A stretch of 64,000 nucleotides of DNA from Paenibacillus sp. LHD-117 (GTDB lineage: Bacteria; Bacillota; Bacilli; Paenibacillales; Paenibacillaceae). Below, piece by piece: positions 34,069 to 42,103 of this stretch (the first letter of the stretch is position 1; each line of letters begins with the position of its first letter). The position numbers and the translations under genes are program-made. The notes beneath the pieces were generated by a model. It was not told the origin of the DNA. It did not search any database and saw only the letters and a list, made by a program, of their open reading frames with translations. The stretch spans positions 47,152-111,151 of the forward strand of contig NZ_JAVFVT010000023.1 in NCBI RefSeq assembly GCF_030929555.1, read 5' to 3'.

Positions 34069-34123
34069 AAACAGCGACGGCCAAGGACAAGAAAGTAAAG
34101 TCCTAGACCGTCGCTGTTTGTTT
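34069..34123 (+). terminator. Terminator after the VOC gene
   Basis: AAACAGCGACGG (34069-34080) pairs perfectly with CCGTCGCTGTTT (34108-34119), with an inner AGGAC/GTCCT stem, then GTTT. It may work in both directions between the VOC gene and the convergent membrane-protein gene. Confidence 0.8.
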
Positions 34124-34188
34124 AGCTAACGTCTCCCGGCAGTTGCGAGAGGGAAGGGCTGGTCGTACAGTGGCTATGATGACGGAGT

Positions 34189-34635
34189 TTAAAAGGGCTT
34201 GATAACCATCAGTACGATAACTGCAATCATCAGCAGCTGCGCCGCCGACTCTAGCGGCGCGATTTTTTTCATCGCATGGGAGAACTCGGCAGGAACCTCA
34301 TCCTCACGACTTGCCGCTACGAGCTTCGTGACTTTTTTCATACGAGGCTCGATGAATACGTCAATCGCGACCACCAGGAGCAGCGACAACAGGATGGACA
34401 CATTCAGCCACATTTGGGACAGTCCTATGCCGGTAATGATCATGAGCCCAATCCCGGTGGCTATCAAAGCGGCTCCGCCTATTTTTGGCAGCCAAGAAAG
34501 CTTGGCCGTGATATCGAAGACAAAGCGCAGCTGACTGGCGGTTTTGGCGGACCTGCGAATGGCAGGGATGAGGAAAGTGAAGCCCATGAAAGCAAACGCC
34601 GAGAGTATATGCAAAACGAGCAGCAATCCGAACAT
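34189..34635 (-). CDS. DUF2269-like integral membrane protein
   Basis: 148 residues with four hydrophobic segments: LLLVLHILSAFAFMGFTFLI at the N-terminus, GAALIATGIGLMIITGI, ILLSLLLVVAIDVFI, and LLMIAVIVLMVI at the C-terminus. The early His in LHILSAF resembles DUF2269/CopD-like membrane proteins. No enzymatic motif is visible. The gene follows 23 bp behind the NAD-binding protein gene and belongs to that operon, so it may share HxlR control. Confidence 0.7.
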   Translation of the reverse strand: MFGLLLVLHILSAFAFMGFTFLIPAIRRSAKTASQLRFVFDITAKLSWLPKIGGAALIATGIGLMIITGIGLSQMWLNVSILLSLLLVVAIDVFIEPRMKKVTKLVAASREDEVPAEFSHAMKKIAPLESAAQLLMIAVIVLMVIKPF

Positions 34636-34658
34636 ACAGGGTTGTCTCCTTTTCGCGC

Positions 34659-35387
34659 TCAGCTTACAGGCAGCTCGTTTCTGTAAGCGAGACCGACTCT
34701 TTTGCCTCTAAACGGCCCTGCAAGCTCGAGGTGGTTCAGCATACAGTTCGCTACATCCTCGTAAGTGACATCTAGCTCCTTCAACCGGCTAAACAGGTGT
34801 CCGGCAACTTCGGCTTCGGAGAAGTTCTTGATGGTCTCCTGAACTGACACGGGCAAAATGTCTGTGCTCACATGCAGACGAACTGACGAAGGAAGATCGG
34901 CCGATTCGACCATCGTTCCCGGACACATGACGGACCAATCAAGCTTGGTCTGCCGCAGCCGGTCCAGATTCCGGTTGTGAGTTTGGTACATAGGCGGGAA
35001 CCCGGGCAAATTATTGCCGATCAGATCTGTATAAGGAATGTCGAGCAGCCCGGCGCCTCCCATTAACCATACCCGTCCGGAAAACCTCGTGTTATTTTCA
35101 CACTGACTGACGATGTTATCGACGATACGAACAAACTCTTCTCCCTGGGCGGCATGACCGGCTGAGATAATAGCGGCGTCTTGCTGCGAGAGAGCTTCGT
35201 AGACGCTTTCCCGATCCATGATGTCCTTCGCGATCACTTGCACTTGTCCCGCGATCTGCTCGCCTTGCTGCTCATAAAGCTTCTCAGGATTGCGCACGAA
35301 AGCGGTCATTTCATGCCCCCTATTAACGCCTCGGGCTAGTACCCTACTTCCCGTATTTCCCGTTGCTCCGAAAACAATAATCTTCAA
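34659..35387 (-). CDS. NAD(P)-binding, NmrA/SDR-like protein
   Basis: 242 residues. It starts with a Rossmann strand and dinucleotide loop, IIVFGATGNTGSRVLARGVNRGH, and the VWLMGGAGLL and WSVMCPGTMVES segments of atypical short-chain dehydrogenases (NAD(P)H-binding domain, PF13460). There is no classical YxxxK motif, so it may be a redox sensor or reductase of small quinone-like compounds. It is divergent from an HxlR regulator, a common pairing for redox- or aldehyde-responsive operons. Confidence 0.82.
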   Translation of the reverse strand: MKIIVFGATGNTGSRVLARGVNRGHEMTAFVRNPEKLYEQQGEQIAGQVQVIAKDIMDRESVYEALSQQDAAIISAGHAAQGEEFVRIVDNIVSQCENNTRFSGRVWLMGGAGLLDIPYTDLIGNNLPGFPPMYQTHNRNLDRLRQTKLDWSVMCPGTMVESADLPSSVRLHVSTDILPVSVQETIKNFSEAEVAGHLFSRLKELDVTYEDVANCMLNHLELAGPFRGKRVGLAYRNELPVS

Positions 35388-35493
35388 TGTTCATTCCCTC
35401 TCTTCCTGAAATCGCCAAATTTTTCATTGCTGGATTGACTTAAGCTTAGCACCACCCTAATATCATGTTAAGAACCCACTTTAATGTAGGGTA

Positions 35494-35509
35494 CTTACTT
35501 GAAAGTAAG
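35494..35509. promoter_or_regulatory. HxlR operator candidate
   Basis: CTTACTTGAAAGTAAG is a perfect 7-bp inverted repeat in the divergent promoter region 35388-35533, 25 bp before the HxlR start. GTACTTACTTGAAAGTAAG-like sites are typical of MarR/DUF24 regulators. Confidence 0.7.
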
Positions 35510-35533
35510 CTAGCTTGAGCAGGGAGGGATTGG

Positions 35534-35917
35534 ATGGAAGCTGGTACAGAGGCAACAGTGGAGAGAAAATGTCCTATTGAAACGGTGATTCACGTGCTCG
35601 GCGGGAAGTGGAAGCCTACGATTTTATGGCTTTTGTTAGACTCCACCAAGCGGTTCAGCGAGCTGGAGAAGCTGATTCCCGAGGTGACGCAGAAGATGCT
35701 AGCGCAGCATTTGCGGGAGCTGGAGAAAGACCGGCTGGTGACACGGACGGTTTATCCATCGGTCCCCCCGAAAGTGGAATATTCGTTAAGTGAATATGGC
35801 AAGACGTTGATACCCGTGATGGAAGTCATGTGCGAGTGGGGCGAAACCCATCAGCTGCCGAGCTCAATGCAGGCTCTCCTGGTAACTGCAAGTCCGATGT
35901 TGATGCGGGATGCTTAA
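35534..35917 (+). CDS. HxlR/MarR-DUF24 family transcriptional regulator
   Basis: 127 residues with the HxlR winged helix: CPIETVIHVLGGKWKPTILWLLLDSTKRFSELEKLIPEVTQKMLAQHLRELEKDRLV. Cys13 sits just before the first helix, the place of the redox-sensing thiol in YodB/HypR-type members. The wing PPKVEYSLSEYGKTL is standard. A GGGAGGGAT ribosome site precedes ATG 35534. It probably controls the divergent NAD-binding and membrane-protein genes through the palindrome at 35494. Confidence 0.9.
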   Translation: MEAGTEATVERKCPIETVIHVLGGKWKPTILWLLLDSTKRFSELEKLIPEVTQKMLAQHLRELEKDRLVTRTVYPSVPPKVEYSLSEYGKTLIPVMEVMCEWGETHQLPSSMQALLVTASPMLMRDA

Positions 35918-35978
35918 GAGCAGCTCCTTGTTGCCTAATAAGATATATAAATTCATGCTATTCTGCCCGCTCGTACTT

Positions 35979-36014
35979 AGAGGTCAGCCAGTTTTATACT
36001 GGTTGACCTCTTTG
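35979..36014 (+). terminator. Terminator between the HxlR and WYL regulator genes
   Basis: AGAGGTCAGCCAGT (35979-35992) pairs with ACTGGTTGACCTCT (35998-36011) with one G-T wobble and a 5-nt loop, then TTTG. It likely serves both convergent genes. Confidence 0.8.
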
Positions 36015-36045
36015 TTCGTATGCGTTTCTGCTCAACGAACAGTCT

Positions 36046-36987
36046 TTATCCCCGATACTTCTCAAGCAGATCGAGCAACCTTCTTCGAATGGCTTCTTTC
36101 AATTCTGCCGGCTCGCTTAGCTTGACTTCGTCTCCAAGCGAAATGAAAAAATCGGCATAAAACGCGATGTCACTGCGATTGACGTCCGCATCGATCGTTC
36201 CGGTCCCGTCCTCGCGCACATGGAGCAAAGGAGAGAGCCAGAGCTCGGCTTCGCAGCGCTGGGTGCCGATGCGGGTCAGCTCGGCCCTCAGCCTTACGGC
36301 CTCCGCCGACGACGCAGCCTCGTGCCGGGACAGACGGATATCGCCCAGCTTCAGCGGCTCGGTCGGATCGTCCGCCGCATCGCGGATCCGGTCGCAGCGG
36401 AACACCCGGTAGCCTTGGCGCAGGAAGCAGTAGGCCGTACAGTACCAGTAGCCGTTGTGCGCATACAGGAAAACGGGCTGAATGCGACGTCTGGTCGCGC
36501 CTTCCTCCTTCGATTCGTATACGATGGTAAGCACCTTCTGCTGGATGGCCGCATCCAACAAGGCGGCTAAAAACGAGGCTTCGGAGCGCCGCGAAGGCGT
36601 TATGAAATCGACCCGTTCCTTCATGCCGTCGATCCGGTCCCGAACGTCGCCCGGCATGTGCAGATAAAATTTGCTCAAGGCCGAGGCGGATTCCGCGTCG
36701 AACGGCAGCGAGGAATAATGGCGAAGCGCGTGCACGGCAAAAAACATCGCGGCGGCCTCTCCCTCCGTGAAAGCAATCGGCGGCAGCACCCGTTCCCTGA
36801 CCACTTGATACCCTCCGTGCGGCCCCACCTCCGAATACAGCGGCACGCCAAGCTCGCTCAGTTCCTGCAAATCCCGCAGAATCGTCCGCGTAGAGACGCC
36901 GAATTCGTCCGCCAGTTCTTGAACCTTAAACTTTCGTTTACGGTTGACCGTCATCATGAGCTCCATGAGCCTTTTCGATTTCGGCAT
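36046..36987 (-). CDS. YafY-type transcriptional regulator with HTH and WYL domains
   Basis: 313 residues. N-terminal DeoR-like HTH_11 (MELMMTVNRKRKFKVQELADEFGVSTRTILRDLQELSELGVPLYSEVGPHGGYQV), then a WYL domain at about 150-225 (RIQPVFLYAHNGYWYCTAYCFLRQGYRVFRCDRI) and a WCX-like C-terminus. WYL regulators bind small ligands or nucleic acids and act in stress control. The ATG is 4 bp after the stop of the membrane-protein gene, so it forms a three-gene minus-strand operon with that gene and the XRE gene. Confidence 0.88.
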   Translation of the reverse strand: MPKSKRLMELMMTVNRKRKFKVQELADEFGVSTRTILRDLQELSELGVPLYSEVGPHGGYQVVRERVLPPIAFTEGEAAAMFFAVHALRHYSSLPFDAESASALSKFYLHMPGDVRDRIDGMKERVDFITPSRRSEASFLAALLDAAIQQKVLTIVYESKEEGATRRRIQPVFLYAHNGYWYCTAYCFLRQGYRVFRCDRIRDAADDPTEPLKLGDIRLSRHEAASSAEAVRLRAELTRIGTQRCEAELWLSPLLHVREDGTGTIDADVNRSDIAFYADFFISLGDEVKLSEPAELKEAIRRRLLDLLEKYRG

Positions 36988-36991
36988 CGCG

Positions 36992-37423
36992 TTACATCTC
37001 TTTAAAGTACTTGAAGCGGTAATACGAGTTATATCCGAGGATAATCATATAGGCAAAAACCAATAGCAATACCATGATGATATCCGTGGCCATCAAGGCG
37101 AGCGCCGTAATTAAGGCGCCAAGCACAAAAACCATCATGTCGTAGGCTTTCGCTTTGGCCCGATTGGTGATGGCCGTATTACGTTCATCGTTCTTGTCGA
37201 TCTCCAGCTGCTTTGCCGCGGCGGGAGCTTTCATCATCGCGTGCCGGAGAACGATTTCTCCCATCCCGTGACCGAACATGCCGCAGCCAAGCCCCACGAA
37301 GATATATGGCAACGCTCGCAGCATGCCCTGGGGATCTTCCATCGTTTTGATGAAATACAGACCGACTGCTAGCAGCGCTGCGCCTGCAACGGCAAGAAAA
37401 TAAAACGGAATAATCTTTCTCAT
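36992..37423 (-). CDS. Four-helix membrane protein paired with an XRE regulator
   Basis: 143 residues. Two N-terminal helices (IPFYFLAVAGAALLAVGLYF; ALPYIFVGLGCGMFGHGMGE), a cytoplasmic linker with KNDERNTAITNRAKAKAYD, and two C-terminal helices (MMVFVLGALITALALMA; IIMVLLLVFAYMIILGY). The conserved DERN stretch is seen in small membrane proteins that accompany Bacillus HTH regulators (DUF2178-like). Its start overlaps the XRE stop (ATGA at 37420-37423), a sign of coupled translation. Function unknown; a membrane partner or sensor for the regulator is plausible. Confidence 0.75.
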   Translation of the reverse strand: MRKIIPFYFLAVAGAALLAVGLYFIKTMEDPQGMLRALPYIFVGLGCGMFGHGMGEIVLRHAMMKAPAAAKQLEIDKNDERNTAITNRAKAKAYDMMVFVLGALITALALMATDIIMVLLLVFAYMIILGYNSYYRFKYFKEM

Positions 37424-37626
37424 ACCTGTCCATCCTCCTCATAAATAAAGATGTCTTCGATGCTCATGCCGAAAAAGCGGGCAATCTTGAACGCTAACAG
37501 GATCGAGGGGTTATAACGTCCGTTTTCCAGTGAACCGATCGTCTGCCTGGACACTTCAAGTGCAGCCGCTAATTCTTCTTGCTTGATTCCGCGTTGCTTT
37601 CGGATTTCTTCCAAACGGTTGTTCAA
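37420..37626 (-). CDS. Small XRE-family regulator
   Basis: 68 residues from TTG 37626: LNNRLEEIRKQRGIKQEELAAALEVSRQTIGSLENGRYNPSILLAFKIARFFGMSIEDIFIYEED, a compact YozG-type HTH. An in-frame ATG further upstream (37710) would start inside the promoter palindromes; AAGGAG lies 10 nt before the TTG. It probably represses its own operon by binding the inverted repeats at 37643-37689. Confidence 0.82.
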   Translation of the reverse strand: MNNRLEEIRKQRGIKQEELAAALEVSRQTIGSLENGRYNPSILLAFKIARFFGMSIEDIFIYEEDGQV

Positions 37627-37642
37627 TGCGTTCACACTCCTT

Positions 37643-37689
37643 ATGGAAAGCTGACTTTCCATGAGGAAAATATATCGCGTGAAGCGATA
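37643..37689. promoter_or_regulatory. Palindromic operators of the small XRE operon
   Basis: Two inverted repeats lie in the promoter region: ATGGAAAGCTGACTTTCCAT (37643-37662, 8-bp arms) and TATCGCGTGAAGCGATA (37673-37689, 6-bp arms). A further half site CTTTCCAT follows at about 37703-37710. The first overlaps the ribosome site of the XRE gene. Confidence 0.6.
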
Positions 37690-37734
37690 AATGTCAAGCG
37701 TGCTTTCCATTTTGATGAATTAAAACAAAACCCA

Positions 37735-37763
37735 TTGACAAACCAACTACTGCGTGTTACTTT
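37735..37763 (+). promoter_or_regulatory. Promoter of the PadR/DUF1048 operon
   Basis: TTGACA (37735-37740), 17-bp spacer, TACTTT (37758-37763). The -10 is weak. An inverted ACTACT/AGTAGT pair brackets it, a possible PadR site. Confidence 0.45.
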
Positions 37764-37812
37764 GTAGTAGTAGTAAGCAACACTTGATACCAGTCATACA
37801 GAATAGCGAAGG

Positions 37813-38148
37813 GTGATCGTTCTGGAAAACTTAACGGAAATGCTCAAAGGCGTGCTCGAGGGCAGCGTACTTGAAATTATTAGCCGCAACGAAACCTACG
37901 GTTACGAAATCACGCGGCGGCTGAACAGCCTCGGCTTCACGGATGTTGTGGAGGGAACGGTGTATACCATTCTGATCCGGCTTGAAAAAAACAAGTTGGT
38001 GGAGATCACCAAGAAGCCCTCCGATATGGGACCGCCGCGAAAGTTTTTCGCGATCAATGACGCAGGTCGCGAGGAGCTGCGGAGGTTCTGGGAAAAGTGG
38101 GAGTTCGTATCATCGAAAATGAACGAGTTAAAGGAGAGAGACGAATGA
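37813..38148 (+). CDS. PadR-family transcriptional regulator
   Basis: 111 residues: LKGVLEGSVLEIISRNETYGYEITRRLNSLGFTDVVEGTVYTILIRLEKNKLVEITKK, the PadR winged helix with its GYEI and EGTVY motifs, and a C-terminal dimerisation helix. It starts at GTG 37813. Such regulators repress neighbouring ABC-type drug exporters until an inducer binds. The stop overlaps the ATG of the next gene by 4 bp (38145-38148). Confidence 0.9.
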   Translation: MIVLENLTEMLKGVLEGSVLEIISRNETYGYEITRRLNSLGFTDVVEGTVYTILIRLEKNKLVEITKKPSDMGPPRKFFAINDAGREELRRFWEKWEFVSSKMNELKERDE

Positions 38149-38492
38149 ATTTTTGGGAAAAAATTACCGGCAGCGACATGACGAGAGAAATGAAAGCATT
38201 CGAAGTGCGAGTCCAAAAGCTGCCGGCCGATTATCAAGCCGCATGGGGAGAAATAGACGATAATCTATGGCCGCACTCCAATTTCTCCGGCCGCAACCTC
38301 ATGCCCATTCTTGACGGCGTGCTTGGCCTGCTCGAAGAAACGGCGGCGGACGGCCAGAGCGTCCGCGAGGTTCTGGGCGACGATATCAAAGGCTTCTGTT
38401 CGGCGCTGGCCGGCGAAGAAGGGGCAAAGTCGTTTCGAGACAAGTGGCGCGAGCAACTCAACAAAAACATCGCTAAAAAATTAGGTAAATAG
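38145..38492 (+). CDS. DUF1048 protein (first of two)
   Basis: 115 residues from ATG 38145, which overlaps the PadR stop. It carries the DUF1048 features: MNFWEKITGSDMTREMKAFEVRVQKLPADYQAAWGEI at the front, then LMPILDGVLGLLEETAADGQSVREVLGDDIKGFCSALAG. DUF1048 proteins are helical and nearly always sit between a PadR regulator and an ABC exporter; their role is not known. A paralogue follows 11 bp downstream. Confidence 0.85.
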   Translation: MNFWEKITGSDMTREMKAFEVRVQKLPADYQAAWGEIDDNLWPHSNFSGRNLMPILDGVLGLLEETAADGQSVREVLGDDIKGFCSALAGEEGAKSFRDKWREQLNKNIAKKLGK

Positions 38493-38503
38493 GAGGGAAC
38501 AAA

Positions 38504-38833
38504 ATGAGTATCCGAGATCTCATCGAAGGCAAAAGAGAGTGGCGAGCGCATGTGGCGCGCGTCAAAGCGCTCCCGAAAGATTATCAGTTCGTTTACAAAG
38601 AAATTCAAAGATACCTCTTTAAGGTCGGCCCTGTCGAGCTAACCGACGGGACGGGGCTGCTCTCGGGAATCGTCGATCTTTTTGAAGAGGGCGCGGCCTT
38701 GGGGAAAGGCGTGCTCGAAGTGACGGGCCGTGACGTAGCGGCTTTCTGCGACGATTTGATCAAAGATTCAAAAACGTACGCTGACATCTATCAAGAATCC
38801 GTTGGGGGAGATCGGGATAGAAAAAGCAATTGA
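38504..38833 (+). CDS. DUF1048 protein (second of two)
   Basis: 109 residues, similar in layout to the preceding gene: IRDLIEGKREWRAHVARVKALPKDYQFVYKEIQRYLFK followed by GIVDLFEEGAALGKGVLEVTGRDVAAFCDDLI. The AGGAGG ribosome site is 9 nt before ATG 38504. It runs into the remains of the ABC ATPase gene, overlapping by about 17 bp. Confidence 0.85.
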   Translation: MSIRDLIEGKREWRAHVARVKALPKDYQFVYKEIQRYLFKVGPVELTDGTGLLSGIVDLFEEGAALGKGVLEVTGRDVAAFCDDLIKDSKTYADIYQESVGGDRDRKSN

Positions 38834-39090
38834 AGTAAAAGGTCTGCGAAAGTCTTTCAAGGGCACGGAAGTGCTAAAGGGCGTCGATTTTGAAGTGAAG
38901 CGGGGCGAGATTTTCGCCCTGCTCGGCTCCAACGGCGCGGGCAAGACGACAGTATTTGGATGAGGCGGAACATCTGGCGGATCGAATCGCCATTTTGCAT
39001 GAGGGCAGGATTATTGCGGGCGGCACGCTTGAGGAACTGAAACAGCTGTTCCCGCCCGCAAAGACGGAGTACGTGGAAAAACAACCTTAA
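38817..39090 (+). pseudogene. Broken ABC transporter ATPase gene with internal deletion
   Basis: The first part reads EKAIEVKGLRKSFKGTEVL and LLGSNGAGKTT (Walker A). At about 38949-38952 the frame jumps: in the +1 frame the sequence continues as QYLDEAEHLADRIAILHEG, which normally lies more than 100 residues further on, after Walker B. The signature motif and Walker B are missing, and the original frame stops at a TGA just after the junction. The codon where a start is expected, spaced 6 nt from GGGGGAG, is ATA. The encoded DrrA-like ATPase cannot work, so the exporter next to it needs another ATPase or is inactive. Confidence 0.85.
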
Positions 39091-39140
39091 TTGGAGGAGA
39101 TATTCCTCGCCATCATTGGTAAAAAGGAGGTCAAGCAATC

Positions 39141-39902
39141 ATGAATAAATACTTTTTCGCCGATATGAGCGTCATGCTCGGACGCTCCATGCGCCATATT
39201 TTCCGCAGCATGGACACCATCTTCACCGTATGCATCACCCCAATTGCCATGATGCTGCTGTTTGTCTATGTGTTTGGCGGCGCAATCGAGACCGGTACGG
39301 ATAACTATGTGAACTACTTGTTGCCCGGCATTTTGCTTATGGCGATTGCAAGCGGGGTGGCATATGTGGCTTACCGTCTCTTTATGGATAAGCAGCGGGG
39401 GATTATCGAACGGTTCCACTCCATGCCGATTTCGCGCTCCGCCGTGCTTTGGGGTCACGTGCTGACGTCGCTGGTATCCAACGTCATTACGATGGTCGTC
39501 ATCATTCTCGTAGCGCTCTTGATGGGCTTTCGTTCGTCGGCCGGGATACTGTCTTGGCTCGCGGTAGCCGGCATACTTCTGCTGTTTACGCTGGCTTTGA
39601 CTTGGATTGCGGCCATTGCCGGGCTGACGGGGAAAACGATGGAAGGCGCAAGCGCCTTTTCCTACCCGCTGATCTTCCTGCCGTTTATCAGCTCGGCCTT
39701 TGTGCCGACCGATTCGATGCCGAAGGTCGTTCGCGCATTTGCGGAAAATCAGCCGGTTACGTCTATCGTAGAGTCCATACGAGCCCTATTGTCCAATCAA
39801 CCGGTTGGCCATGAGATATGGGTCGCTCTTGCGTGGTGCATCGGGATCATGATCGTCGCCTACCTGTTTGCGATGCGCGCGTACAAACGGAAAGCGGCTT
39901 GA
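39141..39902 (+). CDS. ABC-2 type (DrrB-like) exporter permease, ATPase partner lost
   Basis: 253 residues with six predicted membrane helices. The ABC-2 signature LLPGILLMAIASGVAYVAYRLFMDKQRGIIERFHSMPISR is followed by helices such as VITMVVIILVALLMGF, ending in IMIVAYLFAMRAYKRK. With PadR and two DUF1048 proteins it would export a drug or other hydrophobic compound. The frame is intact even though its ATPase gene is broken. AAAAAGGAGG precedes ATG 39141. Confidence 0.88.
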   Translation: MNKYFFADMSVMLGRSMRHIFRSMDTIFTVCITPIAMMLLFVYVFGGAIETGTDNYVNYLLPGILLMAIASGVAYVAYRLFMDKQRGIIERFHSMPISRSAVLWGHVLTSLVSNVITMVVIILVALLMGFRSSAGILSWLAVAGILLLFTLALTWIAAIAGLTGKTMEGASAFSYPLIFLPFISSAFVPTDSMPKVVRAFAENQPVTSIVESIRALLSNQPVGHEIWVALAWCIGIMIVAYLFAMRAYKRKAA

Positions 39903-39940
39903 AGCGCGCCTCGCTACTCAAGCATCGCTTGATAGTACGA

Positions 39941-39987
39941 CCAAAAGTTCCGAGGGGATCGACCATCGATCCCCTCGGAACTTTTGG
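39941..39987. terminator. Bidirectional terminator with a 22-bp perfect stem
   Basis: Arms 39941-39962 and 39966-39987 are exactly complementary around a CCA loop. The stem starts CCAAAAG and ends CTTTTGG, so T-rich ends exist in both directions. It separates the permease gene from the convergent sugar transporter genes and marks the start of the AT-richer region. Confidence 0.88.
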
Positions 39988-39988
39988 A

Positions 39989-40876
39989 TTATTCTTTCAC
40001 AGCACCTATTGTTAAGCCCTTCTCAAAATATTTTTGTAGAAACGGATACAATAAAATAATCGGACCAATGGCAAGCACACAGGTAGCCATTCGCGCTCCT
40101 TCGCTAGGCAGCATGCCGATAGCGGCTTCCATAGATTTAGAGGCAGCCGAATTGGCTTGTAAATAGCCAATATTATTCATTAAAGATTGCAGCAAATACT
40201 GCAAGGGGTAGAGCTTCGGTGTCTCGATGTACAACGAAGCGGTCATCCAGTCATTCCAGTAGGCGATTGCTGTGAACAGACCAATCGTCGCAAGCGACGG
40301 TTTAGAAAGCGGAAGCGCAATACTAAAAAAGGTACGGAATTCACCTGAACCATCAATACGTGCAGACTCGAACAAGGAATTCGGAATCGATCTGAAAAAG
40401 TTTTTCATAATCAGCACGTTAATAGCGGATACCAGATAGACGACAACGAGTACCCAGATCGTATTTTTTAGTTGCAAATATCGTGTGATCAGAATATAGC
40501 TCGGAACAAGTCCTCCATTGAACAGTACTGGAATATATACAAATAAAGTGAGGGCATTGCGATAGGTTACTTCAGGACGCGTCAACGAATAAGACAGCAT
40601 CGAGGTAACCAACAAATGCAGGAATGTGCCTACAGCGGCGACAAAAATCGTAACGGCGTAGGCATTGGCGATTGAGCCTGCTCCGCTAAATACATATTTA
40701 TAGGCGGCAATATCGAACACCTTGGGCCATAGACTATATCCGTCAATCATCAGCGACTCTTCGCTTGTCAATGAGATAGATACAACCAGCATCAGCGGAA
40801 GGATACAGCCTAAAGCGGATACGATGAATAAAAGATGAATCATCGTTTTTGAAAGTTTGAAATTTTTTAATGCCAT
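39989..40876 (-). CDS. ABC sugar transporter permease, LplC/YtcP type (second system)
   Basis: 295 residues, six membrane helices. The EAA-type loop is FESARIDGSGEFRTFFSIALPLSKPSLA around residue 175. It is translated just after the LplB-type permease (30-bp gap) and completes its channel. Base composition is lower in GC than the first half of the window. The cognate binding protein is not adjacent; the best candidate is the lipoprotein encoded at 57488-59089, which shares an upstream motif. Confidence 0.9.
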   Translation of the reverse strand: MALKNFKLSKTMIHLLFIVSALGCILPLMLVVSISLTSEESLMIDGYSLWPKVFDIAAYKYVFSGAGSIANAYAVTIFVAAVGTFLHLLVTSMLSYSLTRPEVTYRNALTLFVYIPVLFNGGLVPSYILITRYLQLKNTIWVLVVVYLVSAINVLIMKNFFRSIPNSLFESARIDGSGEFRTFFSIALPLSKPSLATIGLFTAIAYWNDWMTASLYIETPKLYPLQYLLQSLMNNIGYLQANSAASKSMEAAIGMLPSEGARMATCVLAIGPIILLYPFLQKYFEKGLTIGAVKE

Positions 40877-40906
40877 GGAACGCTCTCCCTTCTCCCTGCT
40901 GATCGA

Positions 40907-41860
40907 TTAAAATAAGGCGCTGTCTGGGTCTGTTTTTTTAATAATATAGTTTGATACCAAGACAAGAACGAATCCGACGACTGCTTGATATAAACCAATT
41001 GCAGACGACATGCCATAGTCGTTCAGTTTTTTCAGAGAACGGAATACAAGAGTGTCGATAACATCCGTCGAAGCATATAGTGCTCCTGAATCATTGGCAA
41101 GGGTATAGAACCCATTCCAGTCGCCTAGCCCGCCATTAAACAATTTACCTACCCACAGCAGAGATAAAACGATAATAATCGGTTTCAACAGCGGCAGGGT
41201 AACATATTTGACTTGCTGCCACTTCGAAGCACCGTCCAATTGAGCAGCTTCATAATAATCCGTATTAATGCCTGCAATCGCTGCTACATACAATACGGAA
41301 TAGTAGCCGATGTTTTTCCACAGATAAGCAAATGGAAGAATAAAGCGCCAATAGTCAGGCTCGCTATACCAGTAAATCGCTTCGCCGCCAGTGGACGTAA
41401 TCATATTGTTGATCATCCCTCGGTCTACACTAAGCAGTCCGAATAATATATATTGGACGACGATCCATGATAGGAAGACTGGCAGCAGTATAGAACCTTT
41501 GTACGTAGCCGATAAAAATTTGTTTTTTACCTCACTCAATAGAATGGCTAGCAACAGTGCACCGACAGTAACAGTGACCATTTCTATAATATTGTAGAAA
41601 AGAGTATTGAACGTAACGGTTCTTGCTGCTTCTGATTTGAAGAAAAATTCGAAGTTTTTGAATAGCGGATCCATCCAGGGACTTCCGAATATACCATCAC
41701 GAGCGTTGTAATCCTTGAAAGCGATCAGGACACCGCCCATCGGGATATAACACATAACAGCAATAAATAGTAGTCCGGGCGACATCATCAGGTAGAATGG
41801 TACCTGTTTGCGTGCGCTACGTAATTTTCTGTTATAGGTTGGATTTGCAACTAGCTTCAA
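40907..41860 (-). CDS. ABC sugar transporter permease, LplB type (second system)
   Basis: 317 residues, six membrane helices; the coupling loop is YEAAQLDGASKWQQVKYVTLPLLKP near residue 215. AGGAGGGGG lies upstream of the start at 41860. The gene is divergent from the AraC-type regulator, with the promoter and candidate operator at 41903-41951. It imports an oligosaccharide that, from the neighbouring enzymes, should contain galactose and perhaps fucose-like residues. Confidence 0.9.
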   Translation of the reverse strand: MKLVANPTYNRKLRSARKQVPFYLMMSPGLLFIAVMCYIPMGGVLIAFKDYNARDGIFGSPWMDPLFKNFEFFFKSEAARTVTFNTLFYNIIEMVTVTVGALLLAILLSEVKNKFLSATYKGSILLPVFLSWIVVQYILFGLLSVDRGMINNMITSTGGEAIYWYSEPDYWRFILPFAYLWKNIGYYSVLYVAAIAGINTDYYEAAQLDGASKWQQVKYVTLPLLKPIIIVLSLLWVGKLFNGGLGDWNGFYTLANDSGALYASTDVIDTLVFRSLKKLNDYGMSSAIGLYQAVVGFVLVLVSNYIIKKTDPDSALF

Positions 41861-41902
41861 TGAGTCCCCCTCCTTTCTCAGATTGAACTTGCATCTGCAA
41901 TC

Positions 41903-41951
41903 ATCTTAGTTCGGGGGATGGTTATTGTTCAACAAATAAAAGTATCATTCT
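41903..41951 (-). promoter_or_regulatory. Permease-operon promoter with motif shared by the distant binding-protein gene
   Basis: On the plus strand TCAACAAATAAA (41929-41940) is followed by ATCATTCT (41944-41951). On the minus strand this ends in a -35-like TTGAAC, 18 bp before TAAGAT (41908-41903). The same block with similar spacing occurs at 59216-59263. Confidence 0.6.
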
Positions 41952-42048
41952 TCATGATTTTCTTCACAAGCGAACTCGAAAAAGTAAAGAAATCATCAGA
42001 AAATCATGGTTGGTTGCGAGTTTGTATAGAAACCTGTACTATAACCGT

Positions 42049-42054
42049 TATAAT
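42049..42054 (+). promoter_or_regulatory. -10 element of the second AraC-type regulator gene
   Basis: TATAAT, perfect consensus, 50 bp before the chosen start at 42104. It argues against the earlier in-frame start at 41918. No good -35 is seen at normal spacing. Confidence 0.45.
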
Positions 42055-42103
42055 TATACATAGACGGAAAATGGGGTTGCGTGAACAGGGGGGTCTGCCG
42101 AGC

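Noticed and set aside
41918..42103. Upstream extension of the second AraC-type regulator to 41918
   Set aside because: It would overlap the divergent promoter motif and place the perfect -10 TATAAT inside the coding region; the added residues resemble no domain.
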